In this document: positions 16,476 through 26,107 of the stretch, piece by piece
Layout of the letters: every line of letters starts with the position of its first letter
How positions within the stretch are numbered: the stretch's first letter is position 1
Assembly: GCA_963703895.1 (NCBI GenBank)
Contig: CAVPFX010000003.1
Span: forward strand, 186,001 to 250,000
Length of the DNA: 64,000 bases
Direction: 5' to 3'
Origin: VRUE01 sp963703895
GTDB lineage: Bacteria; Actinomycetota; Thermoleophilia; Solirubrobacterales; 70-9
Position numbers and translations under genes: made by a program
The notes under the pieces: generated by a model
Seen by the model: the letters and a program-made list of their open reading frames with translations, nothing else
Database searches by the model: none
Told to the model about the DNA's origin: nothing

Positions 16476-17978
16476 TCAGGACGCCGCGACGATGGTGCCG
16501 TGGCCGACGATCGCCTCGCCGGCGAGCAGCACGGCGGTCTGTCCCGGCGAGGCGCCGGCAAAGTCCTCGCCCAAGGCAACGTCGAGCCGGGCGTGAGAGC
16601 CGGTATCGCTCGCCGATAGAGCGGCCGGCACGGGCTGGGAGCGGTAGCGAAGGCGGACTGCATCGACGCTGTCACCTGTCCGGTGCAGAACGGCGTTGTG
16701 GAGCTTCACCGTGCGCGCCATCAGCTCGCGCCGCGGGCCAACCGTGACGGTGTTCGCCGCCGCGTCGGTGGCGAGCACGTAGAGCGGCTCCTCGGCGGAG
16801 ACGCGGATCCCTCGCCGCTGGCCGACGGTGAAATTGTGGTGGCCGCGGTGGCGCCCGATCGCCCGACCGGAGCGATCGATCAGGTCCCCCTCGCGCTCGC
16901 GCAAGCCACCGTGCCGGCGCAGGAAGTCCGCCTTGCCCTGGCCGGAGAGGAAGCAGAGGTCCTGGCTCTCGGGCTTCTTCGCCACTGCCAGTTCGTGGCG
17001 AGCGGCGATCTCGCGCACCTCCGGCTTGGTCAGCTCGGTGAGCGGGAAACTGACTCGCCTCAGTAGAGCGGGCGGCAGAGCGGCGAGCATGTAGCTCTGG
17101 TCCTTGTTGGAATCGGAGGCGGCGGCGAGCAGCGGCCCCTCGGCGTCCTCGACGATGCGGGCGTAGTGGCCGGTGACGAGGTAGTTGGCGCCTAGGCGCT
17201 CGGCAAGGTTGACCATCGCCGCGATCCGCACCTCGCCGTTGCAGGCGATGCAGGGATTGGGGGTGCTCCCCCCCGCGTAGCCGGAAACGAACTCGGCGAC
17301 CACGCGGCGACGAAACTCCTCCTCGAGATCGAGTGTCAGGTGGGGAATGCCGAGCGAGTGGGCAAGCGAGCGAGCCCCTAGCACCGCCTCGGGCGAGCAG
17401 CAGGCCTTGGCGCCATCCGTCTGCGGATCGGCCCAAAGCTTCAGCGTCACGCCGATGACCTCCGCCCCACGCTCCTGCTCGAGCAGGGCCGCAACGGCAC
17501 TGTCGACGCCGCCGGACATGGCGACTAGGACGCGCTCGGGAAGTGCATCTGCGGCCGTCGACTCGTCGGCCTCTGTCTTTTCATGCTGTCCGTCGGGACC
17601 GATGGCCAGCACCTGCGCTGAGCTGGCGACTTGGGCCAGTGCGCGGTGAAGCGCGTCAGCCGCGAGCTGCGCCGCGTGCCGCTTCGCCGGCGTCAAGCCA
17701 CCGAGCGCCTCGTCGACCTCTTCGATGCCGATTCGGGCTACGTCGAGCACGGGCGAGTCCTCGACCATCTCGGCGACCGCGGCGGTGGCCGCCCGCGTCG
17801 CCCCGCAGCCCTCTGCGTCAAAGCTGACCCGGACAACTGAACCGTCCTCAACCACCAGCGAGATCCGCGACAGATCGCCACAGGCCGCACCCCCGGCTGC
17901 ACCCGTAAAGGCTCCGTCCTCGGCCGGCCCGAGGCGACTGCGGTCGCGCAAATAGGCGTCAAGGAGCTCGCGGTCCAT
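16476..17978 (-). CDS. mnmA: IscU/NifU-like domain fused to tRNA 2-thiouridylase MnmA
   Basis: The 500-residue protein is a fusion. Residues 1 to about 120 match an IscU-type scaffold: AACGD (Cys33, Asp35) and EGCGAT (Cys58). The third scaffold cysteine is replaced by alanine in KRHAAQLAADAL (position about 102). Residues from about 145 are MnmA, with the PP-loop AMSGGVDSAVAALL and both catalytic cysteines (TPNPCIACNGEV and ESQDLCFL). Further landmarks are NYLVTGHYARI, SNKDQSYML and HHNFTVGQRRGI. MnmA puts sulfur on U34 of Lys/Glu/Gln tRNAs. The scaffold probably acts as an attached sulfur-handling or desulfurase-docking module rather than a cluster scaffold. No cysteine desulfurase is in the window. 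alaS follows. Confidence 0.93.
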   Translation of the reverse strand: MDRELLDAYLRDRSRLGPAEDGAFTGAAGGAACGDLSRISLVVEDGSVVRVSFDAEGCGATRAATAAVAEMVEDSPVLDVARIGIEEVDEALGGLTPAKRHAAQLAADALHRALAQVASSAQVLAIGPDGQHEKTEADESTAADALPERVLVAMSGGVDSAVAALLEQERGAEVIGVTLKLWADPQTDGAKACCSPEAVLGARSLAHSLGIPHLTLDLEEEFRRRVVAEFVSGYAGGSTPNPCIACNGEVRIAAMVNLAERLGANYLVTGHYARIVEDAEGPLLAAASDSNKDQSYMLAALPPALLRRVSFPLTELTKPEVREIAARHELAVAKKPESQDLCFLSGQGKADFLRRHGGLREREGDLIDRSGRAIGRHRGHHNFTVGQRRGIRVSAEEPLYVLATDAAANTVTVGPRRELMARTVKLHNAVLHRTGDSVDAVRLRYRSQPVPAALSASDTGSHARLDVALGEDFAGASPGQTAVLLAGEAIVGHGTIVAAS

Positions 17979-18001
17979 AGCTACAGGGTAGGAGCCCGGG
18001 C

Positions 18002-18916
18002 CTATCGACGCAGCAGCCTGCGCAGATCGGCAACCAGGGCAGGTGCGTCATCGCGCAGCTGGCGCCAGGTGATCCGCACCACGCGCCAGCCGTCGACCTG
18101 CAGAAGCCGGTCTCTTTCACGATCCCGTTCGGAGGCCCTCCACGTCCCGTGCACAAAGCCGCCGTCGAGCTCGACGATCAGGCGCTGATCCCGCCAAAGG
18201 CAGTCGACTTCGAAGAACCGCCCGGCCACCGCGACGTCTGCATTGCGGTGGGGACGGGGAAGGTCGGTCGATGTCAGTACCGCGGCGAACCGGCGCCCGA
18301 ACTCGCGCCGCGTCACGCCACGAGCCCTCTGGCGGTCACCGAGAATGGCGCGGAATGTTGCTGCTCCCTGCCTTCGCGGATAGCGCTCCAAGAGGGTGAG
18401 TACAGAGACGCGATCAGTGAGTCCAAGCACCTCGGCCTCGTTCAGCGCCCCTTCGAGCCGCTCCCGAGACAGAATCGATGCGAGGTCAAGCAGCGTCCGC
18501 GAGAGTCCGGTCACCGGAATTCCTGCGACGACCTCTACTTCGTCCGGGGAAAGCGGCGAACGATGCTGGACGATCCCCGGCTGCGGCCTCCAACCCTTCG
18601 GACGCGTCACTTCGGGCAAGCCGTTACCGAGCGGGAGAATCCCCAACAGCCAGCCTGCCGCACGGTGGCTCAGCACCGCCCCGTCGCCGCAGGCCAAGAT
18701 GGCGGCCATCCACCGCCCCTCCTTCGCAATCAAACCGTGGCCAACGGCGTAGACACCATGGTGGACCGAGTGCAACTGCCCTCGTCGCAACCTGCCTTCA
18801 ATCCACCCTCGGCCGACGCCAAGCAGTTCGAGCTGTCGTCGCTTCACAACACCGTGCTGCTCTTCTGCCAGTCGAACCACTCGCCGGTCGACGGGCTCAT
18901 CGGACGCATTTGGCAT
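18002..18916 (-). CDS. AbiEi-like winged-helix plus DUF559 (Vsr-like nuclease fold) protein
   Basis: About 304 residues from ATG 18916; an upstream in-frame ATG at 18979 would add 21 low-complexity residues. The N-terminal third resembles the AbiEi antitoxin-type winged helix (RLAEEQHGVVKRRQLELLGV, HHGVYAVG, LSHRAAGWLLGI). The C-terminal end is a DUF559 domain with the Vsr/PD-(D/E)XK-like set FEVDCLWRDQRLIVELDGG and WRVVRITWRQL. Such proteins are common in actinobacterial genomes as solitary genes. A role in defence or DNA repair is often suggested but not shown. No AbiEii nucleotidyltransferase partner is present, so this is not a classical AbiE pair. Confidence 0.8.
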   Translation of the reverse strand: MPNASDEPVDRRVVRLAEEQHGVVKRRQLELLGVGRGWIEGRLRRGQLHSVHHGVYAVGHGLIAKEGRWMAAILACGDGAVLSHRAAGWLLGILPLGNGLPEVTRPKGWRPQPGIVQHRSPLSPDEVEVVAGIPVTGLSRTLLDLASILSRERLEGALNEAEVLGLTDRVSVLTLLERYPRRQGAATFRAILGDRQRARGVTRREFGRRFAAVLTSTDLPRPHRNADVAVAGRFFEVDCLWRDQRLIVELDGGFVHGTWRASERDRERDRLLQVDGWRVVRITWRQLRDDAPALVADLRRLLRR

Positions 18917-19040
18917 CGCCGCCCCGTCCGCCCTCCTTTTTCCGTCCCTGGGACGGTTTTTGGAGGGCGCGTCCGACATGCAGCCGATGCTGGCGGGACG
19001 TGGCGCACCCGTGGCGCGCTCGCTGGCTCGAAAGGCGCAC

Positions 19041-19203
19041 GCAAAAGAGACTCCAGCCCGCCGGTATCGCCTCTGGCTTTGATCCCTTGAAGTAAAGGGT
19101 GGGCGCCTCCTCGCAGTCCCACAGGACCGAGAGAGATCAGCTCCCGCGCCGTTTGTGTTGGGTCAAACGGTGAGACGGCTCTCGTACGGGCTCGAGCCTC
19201 TGC
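19041..19203 (-). ncRNA. Candidate structured small RNA downstream of the aspS operon
   Basis: The 380-base gap 18917-19297 holds no convincing gene. On the minus strand a -10-like TACGGT (19209-19214) precedes a stretch whose ends pair: 19188-19201 with 19046-19059, 12 Watson-Crick pairs, one wobble and one mismatch. TTTT follows the closing stem, as at a terminator. Inside are a perfect CCGTTTG/CAAACGG hairpin and a 10-position stem around GTCC/GGAC. In Bacillus subtilis a 6S RNA gene lies beside aspS, as I recall, so 6S-like RNA is one option. The fold is not a clear 6S and the class is unassigned. Confidence 0.35.
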
Positions 19204-19297
19204 GCCAAACCGTAGCACCGCGAGCCCGGCCTGGCGAGGGATCGACGCAGGCACCGGACGAAGGTCGTCGTCACGGCGACGCCCTGCCGGCCGAAGG

Positions 19298-19584
19298 TCA
19301 ATCGTCGAGGTTGGAGAGGAGCAGCTCGGCCTCGCTCCAGTCCTCCGACCGGACCCGCAAGGCGATGTCGCCGCGGCCGAAGCGATCGAGCGGCCAGTCG
19401 ACCGTGAGGACCGCGTCGATGCCGGCATCTTCGAGCGCCTGATGCCAGGCGCGGGCGGTCTTCACGTCGGCAAAGTCACGCACCACCTCCCAGCTGTCGA
19501 AGCTGGGATCGTCGACGTGGACGGGGGTAACTCCGGGGCCCGGAGAACGGCCCCCGAACAGCGCCCGGATCCGCCCGGCGAAGC

Positions 19585-19588
<4 letters not shown>
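19298..19588 (-). CDS. Small DUF2007-like protein
   Basis: The 96-residue protein overlaps the aspS stop by four bases and ends the operon. It contains the pattern WEVVRDFADVKTARAWHQAL, DAGIDAVLTVDWP and IALRVRSEDWSEAELLLSNL. This resembles the DUF2007 group of small proteins with one compact domain, sometimes called putative signal-transducing proteins. No catalytic residues are evident. The assignment rests on the spacing of the hydrophobic pattern and is tentative. Confidence 0.7.
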
Positions 19589-21426
<1,838 letters not shown>

Positions 21427-21430
<4 letters not shown>

Positions 21431-22677
21431 GCCTCTCCCCCGGTTATCTCGGCGATCAGGTTGCCGGCCTCGACCGGACGCTGCTCGCCGCTTGACATGT
21501 CGCGCAGTTGAACGCCCTCGGCCTCGACGATCAGGACTTGGCGGGCGCCGATCCGGTCGGCGTGCTTGAGCTGACCCTTGAGCCCGCGCCCGCCGAGGTC
21601 GACCTCCGCCGAGAGGCCGGCCTTGCGCAGTTCCCCCACCACGACCAGGGCCCGGGCACGAAGGGCGTGCTCCTCCTCGGCGACGGCGACGAAGACGTCA
21701 CGGCCCGCCGCCGGCTCCTCCTCGTCGAGCGCCAGCATGATCCGCTCGATCCCGGCCGCCCAGCCGACCGCTGGGGTGGGCTTGCCACCGAGCTGCTCGA
21801 CCAGGCCGTCGTAGCGACCGCCGCCGCCGATCTCCGACTGGGCACCGAGTCGGTCGCAGACGAAGGAGAAGATCGTGCGGGTGTAGTAGTCGAGGCCGCG
21901 GACCAGGGTCGGGTCGATCGAGTAGGCGACCCCGGCCGCATCGAGCAAGGAGCGCACCGCCTCGAAGTGCTCGGCGTCCTCGCCCTCCAGCCGCTCGACC
22001 AGCTTCGGCGCCGCCGCCATCACCGCGCGCGTCCCCTCGTCGTCGGAGTCGAAGGCGCGCAGCGGGTTGGCGTCGATGCGCTCGCGCACCTCTTTCGCCA
22101 GCTCATCCTCGTGCGAGCGCAGGTGGCCCTTCAGCTCCTCCAGGTAGGCCTGGCGCGTCTCGAGCGAACCGAGGCTGCCCAGCCGCAGCTCCACTCCCGG
22201 CACTCCCAGCTCGGCCAGCAGCTCGGCCAGCAGCCCGATCAGCTCGGCGTCGGCGAGAGGCGAGCTGGTGCCGATCGCCTCGGCGCCAAGCTGGTGAAAC
22301 TGGCGATAGCGGCCCGCCTGCGGGCGCTCGTGACGAAAGAAGGGGCCGAGGTAGGAGAGCTTGACCGGCTGTGCCAGCGCCTGCATGCCGTGCTCGACGT
22401 AGGCGCGGCAGATCGGCGCCGTCCCCTCCGGCCGCAAGGTGAGGCTGCGGCCGCCCTTGTCCTCAAAGGTGAACATCTCCTTGCGGACGATGTCGGTCGA
22501 GTGGCCGACGCCGCGCTCGAACAGCTCGGTGTCCTCGATGCTGGGCGTGGCGATCGGCTCGTAGCCGGCGCGGGCGAAGATCGCCGCCGCGGTGCGCTCG
22601 ATCCGGCCGCGCAAGCGCGCCGCCTCGGGCAGCACGTCGAAGGTCCCGCGTGGAGCTTGGTACTTGTGTCCCGCCAC
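21427..22677 (-). CDS. hisS: Histidyl-tRNA synthetase
   Basis: The 416-residue class II enzyme begins YQAPRGTFDVLPEAARLRG. Motif 2 is LTLRPEGTAPICRAYVEHGM with FFRHERPQAGRYRQFHQLG. The two histidine-binding blocks read LVRGLDYYTRTIF and GGRYDGLVEQLGG, and a C-terminal anticodon domain follows. It charges tRNA-His in the cytosol. Its stop overlaps the aspS start by four bases, the common hisS-aspS pairing, and an MBL hydrolase lies just upstream. Confidence 0.97.
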
Positions 22678-22714
22678 AGTGTCGCGACCTTACCTGCGCC
22701 TACTGTCCCGCTGC

Positions 22715-23356
22715 CTAGCGCGTGAGCTCGGCGAGGAAGGGATTGGTCGCGCGCTCAGCGCCCAAGGTGGTCACGCCCATGTGGCCCGGATAGACCGTCG
22801 TCTCCGCCGATTGCGAGTCGAGCAGGCCCTGGATCGACTGGATCAGGGTCGGCCCGTCGCCGCCGGGTAGATCCACCCGGCCGACCGAGCCCTGAAAGAG
22901 CACGTCGCCGGAGAAGATCGCCTCCTCGTCGCGAACCGCGTAGGTGACGTGTCCGGGGCTGTGGCCCGGAGTGAAGTGCACGTCGAGAGTGAGACCAGCC
23001 AGCTCCAGCGCCTCGCCCCCTTTAACGACCTCGTCGGCCTCGTAGCTCTCGTACGGGCCAAAGCCGGGCATGGTGAAGGACATGATGTCGGCGAGAACGG
23101 GCACCTCGATCTCGGGGCAGTAGACCGGTGCGCCGGTGGCACGCGCCAGCGGCGCCACAGCGCCGACGTGATCGAAATGGCAGTGGGTGATCAGGATCGC
23201 CTCGACCTCGGCGCCGGTCTGCTCGATCTCAGCGAGGATCCGCTCCGGCTCCTCGCCCGGGTCAACGACGAGAGCCTTGCCGGAGTCCGCCTGGCGGAAG
23301 ACGAAGCAGTTCTCAGCAATCGGACCGACGGTGAGCTGGCGTACCTCGAGGCTCAC
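22715..23356 (-). CDS. MBL-fold hydrolase (glyoxalase II-like)
   Basis: The 213-residue protein starts at GTG 23356 and contains the metallo-beta-lactamase signature ILITHCHFDHVGAVAPL (HxHxDH). Later ligands are in FTPGHSPGHVTYAV and FSGDVLFQGSVGRVDLPGGD, and a C-terminal YPGHMGVTTLGAE provides the last histidine. This is the short YcbL-type form without the glyoxalase II C-terminal helices, so the substrate may be a thioester or something else. MBL proteins sit next to hisS in many actinobacteria. The gap to hisS is 37 bases. Confidence 0.92.
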   Translation of the reverse strand: MSLEVRQLTVGPIAENCFVFRQADSGKALVVDPGEEPERILAEIEQTGAEVEAILITHCHFDHVGAVAPLARATGAPVYCPEIEVPVLADIMSFTMPGFGPYESYEADEVVKGGEALELAGLTLDVHFTPGHSPGHVTYAVRDEEAIFSGDVLFQGSVGRVDLPGGDGPTLIQSIQGLLDSQSAETTVYPGHMGVTTLGAERATNPFLAELTR

Positions 23357-23366
23357 AACAGCCCCG

Positions 23367-23732
23367 TCACTGTTGGTCGGTCGAGCGCATCTTCGACCGC
23401 TCGCGCTTCCGCCACATCATCAGGTCGATGTAGTAGCCAGCGGGGATGTAGAAGACCAGCATGAAGGCACCGAGGCCCAGCGCGGCGCCCGGAGAGCGTT
23501 TGAAGATCAGCAGCAGCAGAACGGTGAAGATCGCCGCGGCGACGAGGCCGCGGACGATCGAGCTGCGCCAAGTCGGCGGCTGATCCCCGCGCGGCGGGCG
23601 TTTGGTGCTGGAGCGAGCGCGGGCTTTCGCCTCAGCGCGACTGCGGGGGCGGGACGGCTTGCGATTGGCATCGACGCGGCCGCCCTGGGTTCCGCGGTGC
23701 TTGCGCTGGCGCTTCTTCTTTGTCTGAGCCAT
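23367..23732 (-). CDS. Small membrane protein with basic cytosolic tail
   Basis: The 121-residue protein opens with about 60 residues rich in Lys and Arg (MAQTKKKRQRKHRG). Two hydrophobic helices follow (IVRGLVAAAIFTVLLLLIF and AALGLGAFMLVFYIPAGYY), then a basic end. Small proteins of this kind are often DUF3099-like in actinobacteria, but I cannot confirm the family. The very basic tail could bind nucleic acid, ribosomes or acidic lipids. It lies 10 bases before the MBL start and 22 after the ftcD-like stop, within the same operon. Confidence 0.75.
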   Translation of the reverse strand: MAQTKKKRQRKHRGTQGGRVDANRKPSRPRSRAEAKARARSSTKRPPRGDQPPTWRSSIVRGLVAAAIFTVLLLLIFKRSPGAALGLGAFMLVFYIPAGYYIDLMMWRKRERSKMRSTDQQ

Positions 23733-23754
23733 GGTGTGAATCTAGCGGCAGGCG

Positions 23755-24645
23755 CTAGGGCGAGGCAGAGAGGCGCGCCTCAATCGTCTGCCTGGCAAGG
23801 TCGAAGTCGCGGATCGGAACGTCGCCCGGATAACCGACGAGGGCGGCCTGCGGAAGCAGCCCGACGACCTCGGCCTCGAGTGGGCGCGCGCCAAGGGGCC
23901 GGGCGAGGGCGCGGACCCTCTCCACCACCTCGCCCAGGGGCACCGCAAGGGGGTCGTGCACGTTGGTCGAGACCTGAGTGCGCCCGCCCGAGAGCGCCAG
24001 GCCGATCGCGCGCACTCCGGGCAACCCGCCCCCCGACTCGCGCAACCCGGCGGCAACGGCGCGAGCGAGCTCGACGTCGTCGCTGTCGAGCTCGACGTTG
24101 AAGGCGGCCAGCGGCGGACGAGCCGTGACCAGGGTCACCCCGCCAGTGCGATGCGGCAGGCCGGGGCCAAAGTCGGGCCGCAGGCCTCCGCCCTCCATCC
24201 GCAGCCAAAGCTCGGCCAGTCCGCCGTTGCGAAAGTAGGCGCGCTCGGCATGTTCGGGCCGGCTGGCAAGCTCGCCGTAGAGAAAGACCGGCACACCGAG
24301 GCCACCGAGCTGCTGCGCGAGCTCAACCGCCTCGCTGCGAGCCTGCTCACGCTGGTCGGCGCCGAGCCAGACCAGCGGACAGACGTCAAGCGCGCCGGTC
24401 GCCGGGTGCAGGCCGTCGTAGGCGGTCATCTCGATCGTCTCGAGCGCCTGCTCGGCCCCCGTCAGCAGGGCACCCCGCAGCGATGCTCCAGTGCCGACGA
24501 GGGTGAAGACCGTGCGGTCGTGATCGGCGTCGGAGTGGCGATCGAGCAGGCTCGCCCCCTGGGTAAAGGCCTGCTGCAAAGCCTCGATGCGCCGCGCGTC
24601 GCGACCCTCGGAGACGTTGGGAACGGCGAGCAGCGGCGATGACAC
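23755..24645 (-). CDS. Glutamate formimidoyltransferase (FtcD N-terminal type)
   Basis: From GTG 24645 the product is 296 residues, starting VSSPLLAVPNVSEGRD, the signature of FTCD formiminotransferases. Other landmarks are HSDADHDRTVFTLVG, MTAYDGLHPATGALDVCPLV, FLYGELASRP and QVSTNVHDPLAVPLGEVVE. The family moves a formimino group from formiminoglutamate to tetrahydrofolate. Monofunctional forms may also recycle 5-formyl-THF. No cyclodeaminase domain is attached and no other His-degradation gene is nearby, so the folate repair role is plausible. It starts two bases after the upstream stop. A much longer upstream open frame is a shadow of the neighbouring gene. Confidence 0.9.
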   Translation of the reverse strand: MSSPLLAVPNVSEGRDARRIEALQQAFTQGASLLDRHSDADHDRTVFTLVGTGASLRGALLTGAEQALETIEMTAYDGLHPATGALDVCPLVWLGADQREQARSEAVELAQQLGGLGVPVFLYGELASRPEHAERAYFRNGGLAELWLRMEGGGLRPDFGPGLPHRTGGVTLVTARPPLAAFNVELDSDDVELARAVAAGLRESGGGLPGVRAIGLALSGGRTQVSTNVHDPLAVPLGEVVERVRALARPLGARPLEAEVVGLLPQAALVGYPGDVPIRDFDLARQTIEARLSASP

Positions 24646-24647
24646 CG

Positions 24648-25595
24648 TCAAACGAGCAGCTCGCCGGCGCGGACGATCTCCTTGCCGTCGATTTCCACCG
24701 TCGGTTCGAGCACCACGCAGTCGAGGTGCACCGGCACCTGGACTTTGCCGCCGATCGCCGCCGAGGCGCCGAAGGCGACGTGGGCGGTGCCGAGGATCTT
24801 CTCGTCCTCGAGGATGTTGCCGGTCAGGGTGGCCTCTTCGTTGGTGCCGATCCCGAGCTCGGCGATATTGGTGCCGTCCTCGCCGTGCGTGGTCAGCAGT
24901 TCCATCAGGGTCGCGCCCTCGGGCCCGGTCGCGTCGGTGAGGTGGCCGTCGCTGACGGTCAGCTCCACCGGCGTCTCGACTTTGCCGACGCCGGCGATCG
25001 AGCCGTCGACCACGAGTGTGCCCTCGCCACCCCTGGGCGCGACGAAGGCCTCGCCACAGGGCAGGTTGCCGAAAGCGCCGGGTGCGTCGAGCACACCGGC
25101 ATCGGCGATCGGAACGCGCTCTTCGAGCCCCAGCCGCAAGTCGCTGCCGTGCTGGCAGGTGATCCGCGCCTCCGAACCAGCGCGCAAAGCGGCCGCCAGG
25201 GCGGCGCCGCGACGCCTCAGCTCGCGCATGTCGGCGTTCATCAGCCGCGCCAGCATGTCGGAGGTGACGCCGGGCAAAGTGGCGATCCGGGCGCCCGCCT
25301 GGTTGGCGGCGCGGCGGGCGTAGGTGTGGGAGAGCGACTGGATCGTCGGTGCCAGGACCACGTGAGCGGCGATCATCGCGGCGGCAACCGGCGTTGGTGG
25401 CTCGGCTCCGTTGGAGTCGAGCTCGGAGATCACCACCAGGGTCGCGTAGGCGCCGTCCCCCTCGGCCTCGATCCGCATCAGGGCACCGATGTCCTCGGTC
25501 ACCGGGTTGCAGATCACCAGCACCTCCTCGGCCGGTTCGACCCGCAGGCAATCCCGAAGCACCGTGCGCACCGCCCTGTCCAGATCCTGCGTCAC
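24648..25595 (-). CDS. Aminopeptidase-like protein (leucyl aminopeptidase / M29 relative)
   Basis: The 315-residue protein begins at GTG 25595 and resembles the M29-like leucyl aminopeptidase group found in actinobacteria and archaea (related also to dioxygenases of the NicX type). Segments supporting this are LVICNPVTEDIGALMR, APTIQSLSHTYARRAANQAG, RIATLPGVTSDMLARLM, NLPCGEAFVAP and ELGIGTNEEATLTGNILEDE with HVAFGASAAIGG. The Glu and His residues in these blocks would bind metal. The exact reaction is uncertain. It is first in the minus-strand operon that runs to 19298 and diverges from tRNA-Met. Confidence 0.82.
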   Translation of the reverse strand: MTQDLDRAVRTVLRDCLRVEPAEEVLVICNPVTEDIGALMRIEAEGDGAYATLVVISELDSNGAEPPTPVAAAMIAAHVVLAPTIQSLSHTYARRAANQAGARIATLPGVTSDMLARLMNADMRELRRRGAALAAALRAGSEARITCQHGSDLRLGLEERVPIADAGVLDAPGAFGNLPCGEAFVAPRGGEGTLVVDGSIAGVGKVETPVELTVSDGHLTDATGPEGATLMELLTTHGEDGTNIAELGIGTNEEATLTGNILEDEKILGTAHVAFGASAAIGGKVQVPVHLDCVVLEPTVEIDGKEIVRAGELLV

Positions 25596-25664
25596 AGCAA
25601 CAAGGCTAAGCCCTATCGCGCCAAGGCGAGCGGCGCCCCGCCATCGCTACGATCCCCGCTCCCC

Positions 25665-25738
25665 GCCGGAGTAGCTCAGCTGGTTAGAGCAGCGGAATCA
25701 TAATCCGCGTGTCGGGGGTTCGAGTCCCTCCTCCGGCA
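25665..25738 (+). tRNA. tRNA-Met (anticodon CAT)
   Basis: A 74-base cloverleaf: acceptor GCCGGAG pairs with CTCCGGC, discriminator A; D-arm AGCTCAGCTGGTTAGAGC; anticodon stem GCGGA/TCCGC around ATCATAA; T-arm GGGGGTTCGAGTCCCTC. The anticodon is CAT. The first pair is G-C, not the initiator mismatch, so it is elongator Met, or Ile2 if C34 is lysidine-modified. CCA is not encoded. Confidence 0.95.
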
Positions 25739-25855
25739 TCGCAGCAGAAAGCGGAACGCGCCGCTTCCCGAGGTTAAGCGGGACCGATTTGACAAGGGAA
25801 GTGGCAAGGCCTCCGACGCGAGCGACTTTTTCAGAGCGCCTGCGACGACTTTGGG

Positions 25856-26107
25856 TCAGTGCTCCAAGAGTTCCTGGAGGCTGGCCTTTCCATTGCTGAA
25901 GTAGCTGGAATGCGTCTGCTTGATCGTTGCAAGAGAGTCGGCGCTGACAAGAACGATGTCGAGGTTGCCCCCTAGGCCGTTGGCCTGCTCAGCCTCCGCG
26001 TAAGCCGCCTGCGCGGCGTCGTAGTCGGTGCCGAAGGAACGCACATCCACTTTGCCTGTAGACAGGTCGAAGCTGATCAGGAAATGTTTGATGTCGTCAG
26101 GACTCAT
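25856..26107 (-). CDS. Small protein paired with the RelA/SpoT-domain gene, possible antitoxin
   Basis: From ATG 26107 the product is 83 residues (MSPDDIKHFLISFDLSTGKV, later IVLVSADSLATIKQTHSSYF). The start overlaps the end of the RelA/SpoT-domain gene by 11 bases (ATGAGTCCTGA serves as start and stop), so the two are translated together. It has no signal peptide or membrane helix and looks like a compact alpha/beta protein. I recognise no named domain. The tight pairing with a small alarmone-synthetase-like protein suggests an antitoxin or modulator; this is inference. G+C is lower than in the flanking genes. Confidence 0.75.
   Translation of the reverse strand: MSPDDIKHFLISFDLSTGKVDVRSFGTDYDAAQAAYAEAEQANGLGGNLDIVLVSADSLATIKQTHSSYFSNGKASLQELLEH

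Noticed and set aside
13213..16596. Open frame of more than 1100 codons on the plus strand opposite alaS
   Set aside because: It is the complement of an intact, fully motif-bearing AlaRS. In such G+C-rich DNA stops are rare in antisense frames, and the translation has no domain.
18945..18965. Terminator-like CCGTC/GACGG hairpin with TTTTT on the plus strand
   Set aside because: No plus-strand gene runs into it. It falls at the 5' end of the DUF559 gene and may be chance.
23755..25551. 598-codon extension of the FtcD-like gene
   Set aside because: The upstream half is an out-of-frame reading of the aminopeptidase-like gene. The VPNVSEGRD start of the family is at GTG 24645.
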